Shown here: positions 1-11,691 of the stretch, piece after piece
Position numbering within the stretch: position 1 is the first letter of the stretch
Layout: the number at the start of each line of letters is the position of its first letter
NCBI RefSeq assembly: GCF_020520425.1
Contig: NC_079489.1
Coordinates: 15,090,001 to 15,154,000, forward strand
Reading direction: 5' to 3'
DNA from: Spinacia oleracea
Lineage: Eukaryota > Streptophyta > Magnoliopsida > Caryophyllales > Amaranthaceae
Length of the DNA: 64,000 bases
The notes under the pieces: generated by a model
Told to the model about the DNA's origin: nothing
Databases searched by the model: none
What the model saw: the letters and a program-made list of their open reading frames with translations, nothing else
Position numbers and translations under genes: made by a program

Positions 1-1321
1 GATACCGCGAAGGAACGTGCAACACCCGTACCTGACCCAGCGCAACTTTTTCGCGAACAAAATGAATGTCCATCTCCACATGTTTAATGCGCTGATGTTG
101 GACGGGGTTGCTGGATAAATAAATAGCTCTAACACTATCACAATAAACAATGGTGGCCTGACGTAGAGGGCAATGTAACTCTAGAAGAAGGTTACGAAGC
201 CAACACGCCTCTGCAACGACGTTTGCGACGCCTCTATATTCTGCCCTTGCGCTTGATCTAGAAAGAGTAGGTTGACGCTTAGAAGACCAAGAAATAAGAT
301 TGTCACCCAAGAAACAACAATATCCTGAAGTCGAACGACGAGTGTCGGGACACCCACCCAATTTGCATCAGTATATGTAATCAAGAGAAAAGTAGATGTA
401 GGATATAAGTGCAATCTGTGATCAATGGTACCCTGAATGTAGCGAAAAATTAATGCGCTTTAATGCATTAAAATGAGCCTCTCGGAGATCATGCATAAAA
501 AGGCATACTTGCTGGACAGCATAGGCAATGTCAGGGCGAGTAAAAGTAAGGGACTGAAGTGCACCTGCCAAACTGCGGTGATGAGTAGGATCCTGCACAG
601 GAGGACCAAAATCTGCACTTAGCTTTGCATTAGTTCGACAAGAGTGGCAGCAGGCTTACAAGTCGCCATGCCTGCACTTTCTAAAATTTTATGTGCATAC
701 TTTTGCTGGGAAAGAAGCATATAGGAAGGAGTACGTGTGACGGAAATACCCAGAAAATAATTCAATGGCCCCAAATCTGACATGGGAAATTCCGTTCGTA
801 AATGAGAAATCAAATGATCACGCAAAGCATTAGAGGAAGTGCCGAGAATAATATCATCAACATAAAGCAATAGGTAAGGCATATCATCACCATGTTGAAA
901 AGTGAACAAGGAGGTGTCACTCTTGCCAATAGTGATACCACACCCGACGAGCCTGTTTTAGGCCATAAAGCGCTTTCCTAAGTAAGCACACATAATTAGG
1001 GGGCCGCCTGTCAACAAAGCCCGGTGGTTGATGCATATAAACTGTCTCCTGTAGATCACCATGTAAAAAGGCATTTTTCACATCAAGTTGATGAATAGAC
1101 CATTTTCTAGCCATTGCTAGACCCAGAACAGTGCGGATAGTAGTCGGCTTAACAACTGGGCTGAAAGTCTCATCACAATCAATACATTTTTCCTGTGACC
1201 TACCATCACAAACAAGACGGGCTTTGTGCCTTTGTAAGTCACCTTTATCATTTTCTTTGTGAGAAAAAATCCACATACAATTAACAATATTCACCCCCGT
1301 AGGCCTAGTGTTAGAATCCAA
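1..1321 (-). mobile_element. Ty1/copia retrotransposon fossil (reverse transcriptase and RNase H region)
   Basis: Reverse-strand translation gives copia-type reverse transcriptase. It has the [12 protein letters not shown] block, [10 protein letters not shown], the YVDD catalytic box (YLLLYVDDIIL) and the FPMSDLGPLNYFLGI block, followed toward position 1 by RNase H-like sequence. The element is broken and incomplete: it runs off the left edge of the window, and gag, protease and integrase are not visible. It is an old copy. Confidence 0.9.
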
Positions 1322-1845
1322 CCTTTCTTTACTTGTATATCTCTTTTCTATTGCTTTCTAGGATCTTTCTAATAGTTTTCTAGGCTTTAGGGAGAATTAT
1401 TGTGCTACTGTAATTTCAGTGTTCACTGGATGCAAGTTTTAGCCAATTCAAAATAAACCTTTATCAGGGGTATGAACCAATACCTCTCATCAGAAGTTTC
1501 CTTTGCTTAATCACTTGCGTTGTTGTTAGCCTTTATAGATATTGTGCTGTCGAATGTTTTTAAGCTTTCCAAGACCCATCAAAGTCCCAAAAATAGATCC
1601 ACTCTCGTCGTCGGTCCCGCTTGTTCCTACTGTGCGCACACAAGCGCCTCGATTGACCCTCATCCCTCGCTCTTGTCGCCAATAGGAAAGAATGCCCTTT
1701 CTGAATCAGATGCTTACTCGTGCCCCTACAAGTCACAAGACAGTCATTCCGCACAAGGCCCGCATCCTTGCCGCCAATAGGCAAGAGTGCGCCGCACGGA
1801 TCCGGTGTCAAAACATTCTGACCGTGATAGTTGGTATCAGAGCCA
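1311..1845 (+). mobile_element. Probable copia-type LTR with primer-binding site
   Basis: Just past the reverse-transcriptase fossil the sequence starts with TGTTAGAATCC, and about 520 bases later it shows TGGTATCAGAGCC (1832-1844). That string complements the 3' end of initiator methionine tRNA, the usual copia primer. This suggests a 5' LTR plus primer site on the plus strand, inserted into the older minus-strand copia copy. No internal coding region follows and no second LTR was found, so the LTR limits are tentative. Confidence 0.45.
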
Positions 1846-2314
1846 GGGCTCGACCTAGGCCCCGAAAGACGCACTACTAGAAATGGCACATAAACGACCA
1901 ATCTTTAACGGCGAAAGTAAAAAAGTACTTGTTAAAACCAAGAAAGTAGAAAGAGTTAATTAATTAACGCGGGTTATCCAAAACTTTTAACAAATTAAGA
2001 TAAAAGGATTTTTATTTACTATTGTTTCGTCGTTAATGCATGTTTAAAGCGGCTAATAAAATTCCACCAAACTCTCCAAAACCTAAATGAAAAACCCTTT
2101 GTATTTTTTCTTATAGTGTTTGGTTCTCTAGTTCTCTGTTCTCAAATTCCATGTCGGCGACTAGCGGGGGCCTCTCTTACCATAGATTTTCCGACAAAAT
2201 TACCTTTCCATTGAGGGAGTCAAGATTTGTTAAAGGCGGAGGTCCAGAACTGATCGATGCACAAAGTGAAGTTTCTCTCTGTATTCCTCAAATTTGGGTA
2301 CAATAATTTGAGAA
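1846..2314. other. Non-coding stretch before the DUF26 pseudogene
   Basis: I see no gene here. The stretch probably holds the former promoter and 5' leader of the DUF26 pseudogene at 2315. A string resembling a CACTA terminus (CACTACTAGAAATGG) begins at 1871, but I found no partner end nearby. Confidence 0.4.
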
Positions 2315-2840
2315 ATGAGTTGTCTTAGACAGATGCTGGGCCTAATCATCATCACCTTGGTACTAGTTTCACCCACATGTAGTGCTGCTGCAACCGATGA
2401 CGACGATGATGATCCTCCGTATCATGATTACCCAGACACGGGGTTTTCCTACAGTTCAGGCAGCACTTTTGAAGATAACCTCAACAACACCCTTTTCACT
2501 CAATTGCTTGCAGACCCCTTTCGAACCTTCTCTAACTTCACCAATGGCACAGGTATTGATCGAGTATACACTATTTACTACTGTAGAGGTGATGTTGATA
2601 TCGGTACATGTCATTAGTGCATTCAGGATGCAATACAGGAAATTGTACAGAAATGTATACTTAAGGAACAGGGGATTATTTGGTATGACTTCTGCACTTT
2701 GCGTTATGCCACCACACCATATTCTCAGTTGACGGGGAAAGTACTCCTGCACGGCACTATAATCGCACCAGTTCGGTGAGTGACCCAATCCTTGAACCAC
2801 ACCATCATCTCTTTGAAAACACTATGACAAGCCATACTAG
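2315..2840 (+). pseudogene. DUF26 (Gnk2-type) receptor-kinase pseudogene, ectodomain part only
   Basis: The reading frame opens with a signal peptide (MSCLRQMLGLIIITLVLV) and continues into the first DUF26 domain: GFSYSSGSTFEDNLNNTLF, then YYCRGDVDIGTCH. It aligns along its length with the exon-1 products of the two intact paralogs at 13589 and 23083. A TAG stop at 2615 falls inside the C-X8-C-X2-C motif, where both paralogs have CGA (Arg). After that, homologous sequence continues (CIQDAIQEIVQKC, GIIWYD, CTLRYA), then shifts frame near 2745 and resumes with YNRTSSVSD and HHHLFENTM. Homology ends where the gypsy LTR begins. The second DUF26 domain, membrane segment and kinase exons are absent. 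It is clearly a dead copy, the first of three units in the cluster. Confidence 0.85.
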
Positions 2841-4850
2841 CTGTACGGGAGTAAAAGCAACCTACCGGACCATTCATGCCCTATCAGACCATTCATTGCC
2901 TGGCAAAGCCTTCCGGCAAAGCAACCGCAGAAGGTAATAGCAAAAAGCAATACAAACCCTCGAGGTACCACGCAGACCTATAGGTGTGCGGGGCAACGAC
3001 CTGCTAGACGACAACAGAGATACGTCGTTAGGCAAAAGGACAAATAACAAGTACATCACTAACGTACATGCGGCGACATCTGAATAGGCCAAAGTACTGA
3101 ATAGTACGCCTATAAATACCGCCGCCCCCATTAATTTGCGGACACGTTCAATACAAGTACAATTCTTAACCCTCTCAACTTTCTCTCTCTAGAACATTAT
3201 TTCACTAGCTGACTTATGAATTGGAGGGGGTTTCCTCGGTTAAACCCCTGAGGTTAGCTTACGTTCGTTCTGTCTGACAGGGCACCATCTCCTAGCAGAG
3301 CATTCCCCAGTTCTATACTCGGAACAAGTGGCGCTAGAAGGAGGGGATCTCCCAAACCTTGCCTCTTAAAAACATCCATCCTCTCACATAATGGCCGAGT
3401 CAAGTGAGCCCATAATCCAGCCGATAGAACCACCTACTTCCAAAAACAACCAGAAACCTACCAATATACCCCAATTCGGCATGCCTCAAAGTCTTGGTCC
3501 GCCAAGAGAAACACCTCAGCCCAGAGCCATGGCAACTCCTAGCCAGGGCATCCAAGTTCCAACCAGTGCCTCGTTGGCACGATTGGGGGCACAGTTTTCA
3601 CCTGAGTAGTTGCGCACAGCTCTAGAAGTCCTGATTTTCCTTACTCAAACAACCCCCTAGGCTCAGGCTATGAGGCCACCTCTAGAAACTGAGGTCGAGC
3701 AGAGGAGAAAACGCCCCAGACCCCAAACCAGTCCCAATGTTTTGAAGAGAAATTTGCAACAAGAAATGGAGAGGGCTGACAACCAAGAGTATGAAGCAGA
3801 AAGCATCACACCTAGCAGAGCTCAACCCCGGGCAAGGACCGAGCAAATACTCAGTCCAAGGCGCCACTCCACATCAGGTACGCCAAATCCCATCCGAGCT
3901 ATAGTTAAACCTGATAATTCCCCCTTCTGTGATGAAATACTTTCTGAAAGAATGGAAAAGATAAAAATGCCCACTTGCAAGTATTCTGGAAAGACAGACC
4001 CAATTAACCATCTATCAGCCTTTGGGGGGACACATGATGCTATACACCAACACAGACTCTATGTGGTGCAAAGTATTCCCTTCCACACTGGAGGGGATAA
4101 CACAGAGCTGGTTTGATAAAATACCCAAGGGTACTATAACTTCTAACCGACAATTGGCTATCTTGTTCCGCACCCAGTATGTGGCCAACTTTGCCAGAGA
4201 AAAGATGACAAGAGAATTGATGTCAGTCGTCCAAGGGTCGCAAGAGTCTCTGAGAGATTACATATCCAGGTTTAACATGGAAGCATCGAATATACCCAAG
4301 TTGCAGCAAGAGGTAGCAGTCCTGGCCATGATGTCTGGTGTGCGGGATGGAGAATTCAAGAGTTATCTGGGCAGAAAGTCATTCACAACTCTGGCAGAGG
4401 TACTGGGAAAGGAAAATGAGTTCATAAAGAGTGAAGAAATCGGCAGAGCAACCTCACGCAGATATGTGGTAAGTGAGAACAATTATAGCAGCCAGAATAA
4501 GAGGGAGCCATACAAGAAAGAATACCCAGATAGGAGGGACAACCCGCAGCCCAAAAAAGACCGGCACGGATCGAACAGTGGCAGAGGCAAAGGCAGTGAA
4601 TTCAAAACCGAGAGAAGAGGTAAATTCAATGAGTACACTCCCCTAGTTGCATCCAGAACTCAAATCTTTGTTATCAGCAAAGAGGATGAGAAGTGGCAGA
4701 GACCACCCAAACTGTACAATAAATATAGAGATCCAAAGAAGTATTGTGACTTCCACAGGGATCATGGCCACCTCACAGAGGAATGCACCCACTTAAAAGA
4801 CAATATTGAGGATCTGATTCGTAGAGGACCTAACGCAGTTTGAGGCAAAA
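2841..4850 (+). mobile_element. Truncated Ty3/gypsy element: LTR, primer site and gag
   Basis: A probable 5' LTR spans about 2841-3326. It is followed by a gypsy-type primer-binding string TGGCGCTAGAAGGAGGGG (3329-3346) and gag-like sequence from 3391 to 4843. The gag has a retrotransposon gag core (ITQSWFDKIPKGTI, SRFNMEASNIPKL) and a C-terminal zinc-knuckle-like block (CDFHRDHGHLTEEC). The same style of block occurs in the complete gypsy element at 42469-54646, which points to the Tat group. The element is broken: protease, reverse transcriptase, integrase and the 3' LTR are missing. It cut the DUF26 pseudogene. Confidence 0.8.
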
Positions 4851-5586
4851 AGCTCTTATAGCAGAACTTATGAGAACAATAATTCACATTAGTCTTTAAA
4901 AGTTTATAAGCATACCTCTAATTAAACTAACGTCTACTTGTGAAATTAAACATGCATGAAACCAAAGTAAACTAGAGAATGCAATAACATGTTCATACAT
5001 CATAAATAATTCAAATCCTCTACTTTCTAGTAATCATTCCAACAAACATCATTTGACAATATTAAAATTGAATTTTACTTCCAACATTTTCGATCACATA
5101 TATGATAACAGTAGTGAAAGAAAAATAACGTTCACCAGTGTATTAATTTCCTCTCGGTATTCAAATTTTTGTTTGTCTATATTTGTCTAAAGTTGTGATA
5201 AATTTACATATTGCTCATTTGAGGGGGAAAATAAACCATTGGTTATACCTAACCATGTATAAACCGGTTGTATAATAAAAGAAATTAAAAATGTATCCGA
5301 TATTGTCAATACGAATAGTACATTATACGTATAATGATTTATAATTTAGAATACTAAATATATTATTTAAATTTAGAGTATAGTTTTAGAAATTGATCGA
5401 TGGCATTATAAGCTTACAAGGAACATGCGTTAAAGATCTAGAAGAAGAGAAATGAAAGGGGAAAGACAAAATATAATGGGGCTATGAGAAAACTCTTTAA
5501 ATTAGAAATGAACTAAAACATTATTATAGTACATGTTATATACAGCAAGGTAATATAGGTGCGTGTTGGGAGACTGACAACTTATT
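4851..5586. other. Intergenic AT-rich stretch
   Basis: I see no coding sequence. The right part (5296-5458) is a duplicated block shared with 17211-17367 and is listed separately. Confidence 0.5.
5296..5458 (+). repeat. Duplicated non-coding block, copy 1 (partner at 17211-17367)
   Basis: The block runs from TCCGATATTGTCAATACGA to the run ending GAAGAAGAGAAATGAAAG. It matches 17211-17367 in the same orientation, including a long shared stretch around GATTTATAATTTAGAATACT. The partner lies 3' of an intact DUF26 kinase gene, so this copy probably marks the old 3' flank of the dead DUF26 unit. Confidence 0.8.
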
Positions 5587-8500
5587 TTACTTCTTCATGC
5601 ACATGAGTGTTCCGCTGTAAGATATAAGCATGGCAATCACAAGAACTACCACAAATATGACACTTGCGACTGGAAACCAGAGAGAAAGACGATCTTGCAA
5701 TCTTTGAGTCTTATCTTGACATACATCATCCAAATCACCGATTGTTGATGCTCGAATCTCACTGATTTTTCTATTATTGTCAATAAGTTGCACAATTGCT
5801 GCCGAGAATTTATCTACTGTAGTAGCAAATTCTGAAGGTAAATGTTTTTGGAAAGCCTAGGTGAGAAAACCCGTCATAAAATCAGTGCCTCGTCTCTTCA
5901 TCAGAAAGATATAAAATAAGAAGCAAAATATAAAATAAACTAAACAAAAATAAAACGGTGAGGCCATGACAACATGATGTATAGTATTTTTTTTTTTTTT
6001 GACACCTGCACATGATGTATAGTTAGTGTGTCTCCTCTACAACTTATAATATTTGAATTATCTGAACGCACTATAAGAAATTGTACTATTAATGACGGGA
6101 AATCCCATCGGTAAAGGTCAATAATTGTTGATTGATGTCGGGATTTTCCGTCGCGAACCCGTCATAAAAGGGGACCGTCGTTAATGGTCCCGTCGTTAAC
6201 CCGTCGTAAAAGACATTTGCGACGGTTGTTCCCGTCTTTGTTGGGTTGTTTTGCGACGGGATTTTTACCCGTCGTTATTAGGTTGTCATAAAAGATACAA
6301 ATTTTTGTAGTGACGTATTCTAACTGGAACTTATCTGAATTTGAAGGATCTTAAAAGAACTTATTTAACTTATACGAATATATATGACCTTATCAGAATT
6401 TATTTAAAGATTATTAGATTATTATTAAAGTTTTAGCCATTAGAATATTGATAATAGCTGATTAAATATAAAATAATAAAATAATTACAACGGAATACTT
6501 AGTTTTTATATTAATAATTATGTCTTTTATTTTATTTCTAATAATATAATTACTACTCCTTAATATAATTGGTTTATGTCTCACCAAAAGATAGTCCATT
6601 TATTTGTGATGTACACGTAATTTTAGAAGTGTTTATTAATTAAACTTTTCCCTTATAATTGATAATAATTAACATATTAATTAATACTTACATATAATTG
6701 ATAGTTATTAATGTCAACTAATAACCGGAAATTATTTTAATATAATAATATTAATATGATTTATTTAGGCTCCGTTCTATTCGAATTATTTTGACTGAAC
6801 TTATATTATCAGAACTTATCTGAACTTAACTGAACTTAATTAGGCTCTTTTCTGTTCGACTTATTTTGACTTTTTTAAGACAAAATAAGTTCAGATAAGT
6901 TTAGTTAAGTTTAGATAAGTTCAGAAAAAGTAAGTTTTTTCAGACATTTTCACACACAAATAAGTTTATTTCAGACAAAATAAGATTTTTCAGATAAAAT
7001 AAGTTCATATAAGTTCAGTCAAGTTTAGTTAATTTCAGATAAGTTCTTATAAGTTCAGATAATACAAGTTCAGTCAAAACAAGCCAATAGAACGAATTAA
7101 GCCTAACCGGAACTTATTTTATTTGAATAAAACTTATTTTGTCTGAAATAAACTTATTTGCGTGTGAAAATGTCTGAAAAAGAAACTTATTTTTTCTGAA
7201 CTTATCTGGACTTGTTTTGTCTGAAATAACTCAAAATAAGTCGAACAGAACAAAGCCATAATATTACATGAATATTTTATTAACTCAAACTTATAGGAAT
7301 TTTTTGGAACTTATTGGAACTTATTTAACTTATAAGACCTCATAGAACCTTATTTGACTTATAGTACCTTATTAAAACTCATCTGAACTTATAAGAACTG
7401 GTCTTATTGAAACTTATCTGAACTTATAGGTTCTGAAACTTATTTAAATAAAGTCTTATAAGTCGAGACAACAAGACCTTAATCATATAAGCCAACCTTC
7501 TAATTTATGCACATGGGAACACAATGATCACTGTATGTGCAACCTAAAAAAAATTAATAAGTGGAGGAGGAGGAGAGTGAACTAGCAACTTACAAAGCCA
7601 AATCCTGCAGATGGGAGACGAAAATGTGGAGCAAGGGTAAATTCATTACAATATTTGTCTTGGAACATCTTGAGATGATGTACCCCAGCAACAACAGCAT
7701 CAACACCGCCATTTTTGCCTCCTTTTTTTAACTTGATATACATTTCATCTTGTGACCGCAACTCCCTTAATTGTGATTCTGGCACTTGATTATAAACCAA
7801 TGTATCATTCATGAAGGCTCCTAGTCGATAGCCCACGATCGATCTTTTCCTGATTAGGTCATTCAGGTCCTTAATGTCACTAACTAGAGGTTGTGTTGAA
7901 ATGAATGAAATTTGGAGTGGCACATAACAAGCTATAATGACAAGTAACACCATAAGGACTAGTATAATCACTGCTCTTGTATACATTATGGATCCCAGTA
8001 TCGTTCCTGCATTAAGAGAATATGTCACTGAGTCTATGTACTAAAGACAGAAGAAGTAAAGTTTATTGGAAGTAAGTTTTATAGGTTAGGGCCTTAGGGG
8101 AAGAGGGGCATTAAAACAAATTACTAAACCCTAAAAATTGTGGAAGTATCAATGTTTTTTAGAAAAATTGTCAGAAACAGCCTATAGCTTCTTGCTTTTG
8201 TGAACAATTAACTTATATGTCCAGTTTTAAACAACTACTTAATGAGTTCGATTTCTTTTGATAGCACTGTGAATCCGTACACTTTATTGTTTCATAATTG
8301 ATGCAAAAATTATGAGAGAAATTGAAAATGAGAAGGAAGTGTTGGAAGTTCTTGTTGGAAAAAAGAAAAAATAAAAAGTGAGCAAATGTCCCACATGGAA
8401 ATAATACAAAGATTTCCCCTTGTTTATACTCCATCCGTCCCGTAATACTCGACCCGGTTTGACCGGCACAGAGTTTAAATAATTTAATAGGTATTAGTTG

Positions 8501-11500
8501 ATAGTGGGGTATTATTTTAATGTAGTTAGTGGTAGGTGAGTTAAGAGGTGGGGTTGGGGGAGAGTAGGGGTTGAATTTTTAATTATTTTTTGTATGGAGT
8601 AGGGGGTAGGTGGGTTAGTAGGGGTTGAGTGAAAAATAATATAATATTGTTAGAATATTTCCATTTTTAGAAACATGTCAAGTATTATGGGACGGGGAAA
8701 ATATGTCAAGTATTACAGGACAGAGGGAGCATATTTTAGTAGTTGACTACATCTTATTTGACAAGGTTGTAGGATGGCTTGGTGAACACGCGCATCAACT
8801 TGATCAGAGCGATGCATGGGGGTTAGGGATGGGCATGGGCCGGGTTTGGTGAGATCCCGACCCATATTTTTCAGGCGGACCCCATCCAATGGGTCTAGTG
8901 TTATTTTTAAATTAAAAATTTTGTCTTAGAGATTTTTTCGCGCCATTAATTTTACCGTCATTTACTATCTCATATTCACATTCGATACATAAATTATCAC
9001 AATTCGCAAATTAGTGCCAAAATACTAATGCATGAATTTATCTAATTATCCTATTTCTAATTTATAATAATTGACCGGGCACATGAGCCGGATCTGGACC
9101 GAGTCTGGGTCTGAAAATATTGGACCCAGACCCGTTTTTAAATACATGGATTCAAATCCGCCCCAGATCCATTGGGTCTCTAATAACTAGATCCAAACCC
9201 TTAAAAATGGCCCGGGTTCAACCAGGTCTGAACTGGGTCCTAGACCATGCCCATCCCTAGTGGGGGTGGGTTGTGGACAACCTATTATTCTGTGGTTAAG
9301 GTTATTGGGGACTTATTCTGTTTTAATTACGCGTTTTGTCCATGACGCGTCGCGTACATCAAAATCAAAATGGGTGCAACCATGAAGGGGTAGCGATTAA
9401 TATAGAACAATAATAATCAGGAAAAGAAACAAAAATACTATGTATTTGGTACTTACTTTTCCAGTAGACATCCCTATTCCCTGAGGGTTGTGTCAACGAT
9501 GATGCATTGTTGTACTTACAAAGTTTCCAAATCCAGAACATTACTGCAACCAAGATGCCAAAGCCCAATGTAACGGCTACAACCAGAATTATTGTTGTGA
9601 ATGGTTTCAGCACATCTCTTTCTCCCCGCAACGGTAGCAGAATACGCTCCTCGGTGTCCAAGTATGGTGTTGTAAAATCCACCCAATTCATTCTTTGGGA
9701 TAATATTGTTATATCCCCAACTGCACCGTGGAGATTCTTCTCCTGCACTTATTATAGTTTTTGCGTTAATAAGCCTATGTAAGTTCTCATCGACTTACCA
9801 ACATAGAGTTGGCTCAAGTGGTAAGCAGCTTGATGTCGCTTAAGGGAGGTCTCGGGTTCGAGCCTCGCCGTATGCAGAAACTCTTGTTGGGAGACTCACC
9901 CACCATAAGCAAGGTGTGCGACACGGGTCGGATCCGGATGTAGTCGGAGCTAAGCTCCGGTGAATCGGGTGTGCTATGCGTAAAAAAAAAAAGTTCTCAT
10001 CGACTTCTATCAAAATAATTAAGTACCCATATAAGTTTATATAAGGAAAAAATGTTACAGAGTAAGCGGATGTATAGAAATACTAGTACTCCTCGTTGTT
10101 CTACTAAGAAAAACTTCTCATAACGTATTCTTTTAGCCTCTTTTTATATTTACATACTTACATTTTCTTCCTTCGGCTCCCTCAAAATATTATCATTTTG
10201 TTTGAAAATGTTGAAACTCTATGTTGTTCACATGTGAGTAGTACCATATTAGAGAAATAGGAAACAATTAATCCCACCTATGTTCACACCACCAATCAAC
10301 TAGCAGATATTTTCACCAAACTTCTGTCTACAAAGCAGCAGAACCACCTTCTTTCCAAGCTGGGAGTGTGTTCTTCCTCCTCACTCTCAGCTTGAGGGGG
10401 AGTGTTGAGAATAGTGGCTATATGAAGCCATAAATGAAGCCCAGCCCAACATCAACAATCAGTCCATATAGCATAGCTGTTTGTTGTTTTCTAGCTATTT
10501 CATGTAATAGGTGTATCTACTATTTTGACAGTTTTCTAGTCACATGCTAAGGGAATGCTGAGGTGTCTTTAGGGCACTAAGTTTAAGGTTGATGCGCCGC
10601 CTATTTAAGGCATTGTAATGCTCATTTGCAGCACACAATTAAAATACAAATGAATGAATGAAAAGCTGGATTGAATGGCAAGAATTCTGTGTGCAATGTT
10701 CATGACTGGAACTACAAAAGTTCTCAGGGCATAATAATGGATATAAGAAATGATGCAAAACTTATATGAAGTGTTGGGCTTTTTTTATATATACTAGTCA
10801 GAAGCACGTGCCATGCACGTGTTGGCTCGACGTACATTTATAATTTTTACTACTCGTACAGAGTATTAATTAAGTTTTTTTTCTATTACGTATAACATAA
10901 AAGACATTGTTTACATCAAACAAAAGTTTATTATTCTTATTTGCAAGTTAACACATGTATATACCTTGCTCCATTAAAAACCACATGAAGCTGTTCACAT
11001 TTACACCAAAAAAAATAAAAAATACATGTACACTCTCCATTTCTTTTTAAATGCATCATTTTAACTTTCACAATGTTTATATAGTATCTTTAATTTGACT
11101 TGGATATTTTACTAATATATACGGAGTAATAATCAAATTTTATTATGTAAAATGGTGTGTGTTGCAAGTGAATGACAATATTGTAAATAATAAACCAAAT
11201 AAAGGGTATAATAGGCCATAAAAAATGATGCAAAACTCATATTGAGTTTCGGCTTTTTTAAGTAGAGAGTAGAGATATATATATAATAAGATAAAAAGAG
11301 ATATTGGATGTAGTAAGAATTTGTGAAGAAAGAAAGGGATTGTAAACGTATGCACCTTATCCTGCACGTCCAGGAGCATTTGATTAAAACTGCCTTTCAA
11401 GGCCCCATTGGGCATAGTGTAGGGAACGAATTTGTACTTAAACGAAGAGCCAACGATCACAGCCGCTGCTTCGAACATCTTGATGGAGAAACCAGTGTAG

Positions 11501-11691
11501 TTCTGTATCTCTCCGTCGCTCGATTTTATGACCCTTACAAATTCGTTCAACTCATCTCTAACAGGAACAGCAATTAGTAGTTGTTGTAGCGACATTGTCG
11601 TTTCGTTTGTGCTATCTTGACCCATTACACGGATGGTTATGATGCAAATTGTTAAGAGTGATATCAGAAAGAAAATACCAGAATTCTTCAT
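5587..11691 (-). CDS. Short glutamate-receptor-like protein, 434 residues, four exons
   Basis: Exons (minus strand) are 11691-11356, 9742-9457, 8006-7594 and 5856-5587. All junctions fit GT-AG and the spliced frame closes at 434 residues, about half the usual plant GLR length. A signal peptide is followed at once by ligand-binding lobe S1 (LLIAVPVRDELNEFVRV, GFSIKMFEAA, AVGDITILSQR, VDFTTPYLDT). Membrane segment M1 lies at about residues 162-184, M3 at about 219-236 (ending IIACYVPLQISF), lobe S2 contains GGVDAVV, and the last membrane segment is at about 404-425. The amino-terminal ligand-sensing domain is absent. The exon 2-3 join leaves no WFSFST-type pore loop between M1 and M3. The M3 gate motif, usually SYTASLTS in plants, is heavily altered. 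The introns hold a SINE, a copia remnant, a Stowaway, a hAT-like element and a CACTA MITE. Family assignment is firm; channel activity is doubtful. The plus-strand paralog is at 18487. Confidence 0.85.
6069..6312 (-). mobile_element. CACTA-type MITE with 3-bp target duplication, GLR intron 3
   Basis: The element starts CACTATAAGAAATTGTAC and ends with TTTTTGTAGTG. It is flanked by ACG on both sides (6066-6068 and 6313-6315), as expected for CACTA transposition. Its interior carries repeated GACGGG/CCCGTC motifs. It belongs to the same family as 20413-20638, 27225-27503 and 42019-42297 and is more diverged than the last two. It has no coding capacity and lies in intron 3 of the minus-strand GLR. 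Confidence 0.85.
6769..7258. repeat. Foldback MITE cluster of CTTATCTGAACTTA motifs
   Basis: Inverted ends are visible at two nested levels. GGCTCTTTTCTGTTCGACTT (6843) pairs with the sequence ending at 7258. An outer GGCTCCGTTCTATTCGAATT (6769) pairs in part with sequence near 7075-7105. The interior is built of degenerate CTTATCTGAACTTA words on both strands, and similar words spread over about 6340-7480. This looks like one or two related non-autonomous DNA elements inserted into each other within GLR intron 3. I could not fix a target duplication. Confidence 0.6.
8429..8729. mobile_element. Stowaway-type MITE in GLR intron 2
   Basis: The left end is CTCCATCCGTCCCGTAATAC after a TA dinucleotide, and the right end is the inverted match GTATTACAGGACAGAGGGAG. 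These are typical Stowaway (Tc1/mariner-type) termini. There is no coding sequence. Confidence 0.75.
8824..9259. mobile_element. hAT-like foldback element with GGGTCT-rich interior, GLR intron 2
   Basis: The termini are TAGGGATGGGCATGG and its inverted match CCATGCCCATCCCTA. The flanking 8-mers are ATGGGGGT on the left and GTGGGGGT on the right, an 8-bp duplication with one mismatch, which suits hAT. The interior is not a transposase remnant but a degenerate series of GGACCC/GGGTCT words. It resembles the elements at 21801-22606 and 63600-63998. Confidence 0.65.
9797..9990 (+). mobile_element. tRNA-derived SINE with 16-bp target duplication
   Basis: A tRNA-like head with an A box (TGGCTCAAGTGGTA) and a B box (GGTTCGAGCCT) leads into a tRNA-unrelated body and a 3' A tract. 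The 16-base direct repeat AAGTTCTCATCGACTT flanks it at 9781-9796 and 9991-10006. It lies in intron 1 of the minus-strand GLR. The exact target duplication suggests a fairly recent insertion. Confidence 0.9.
10260..10690 (+). mobile_element. Copia remnant: RNase H tail, polypurine tract and 3' LTR start
   Basis: The sequence encodes the usual copia C-terminal stretch (NQLADIFTKLLSTKQQNHLL). A polypurine tract (GCTTGAGGGGGAG) follows, and then an LTR starting at TGTTGAGAATAG near 10402. The LTR end is not fixed. The upstream part of the element is absent, so this is a broken fragment in intron 1 of the GLR gene. Confidence 0.75.

Noticed and set aside
1871-2300. CACTACTAGAAATGG string as the start of a CACTA element
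   Set aside because: No inverted partner end or target duplication was found in the neighbouring sequence.
9800-9870. Possible tRNA gene (A and B box)
   Set aside because: The tRNA-like head is followed by a SINE body, an A tail and a target duplication, so it is a SINE and not a tRNA gene. The same reasoning applies at 18005-18175.
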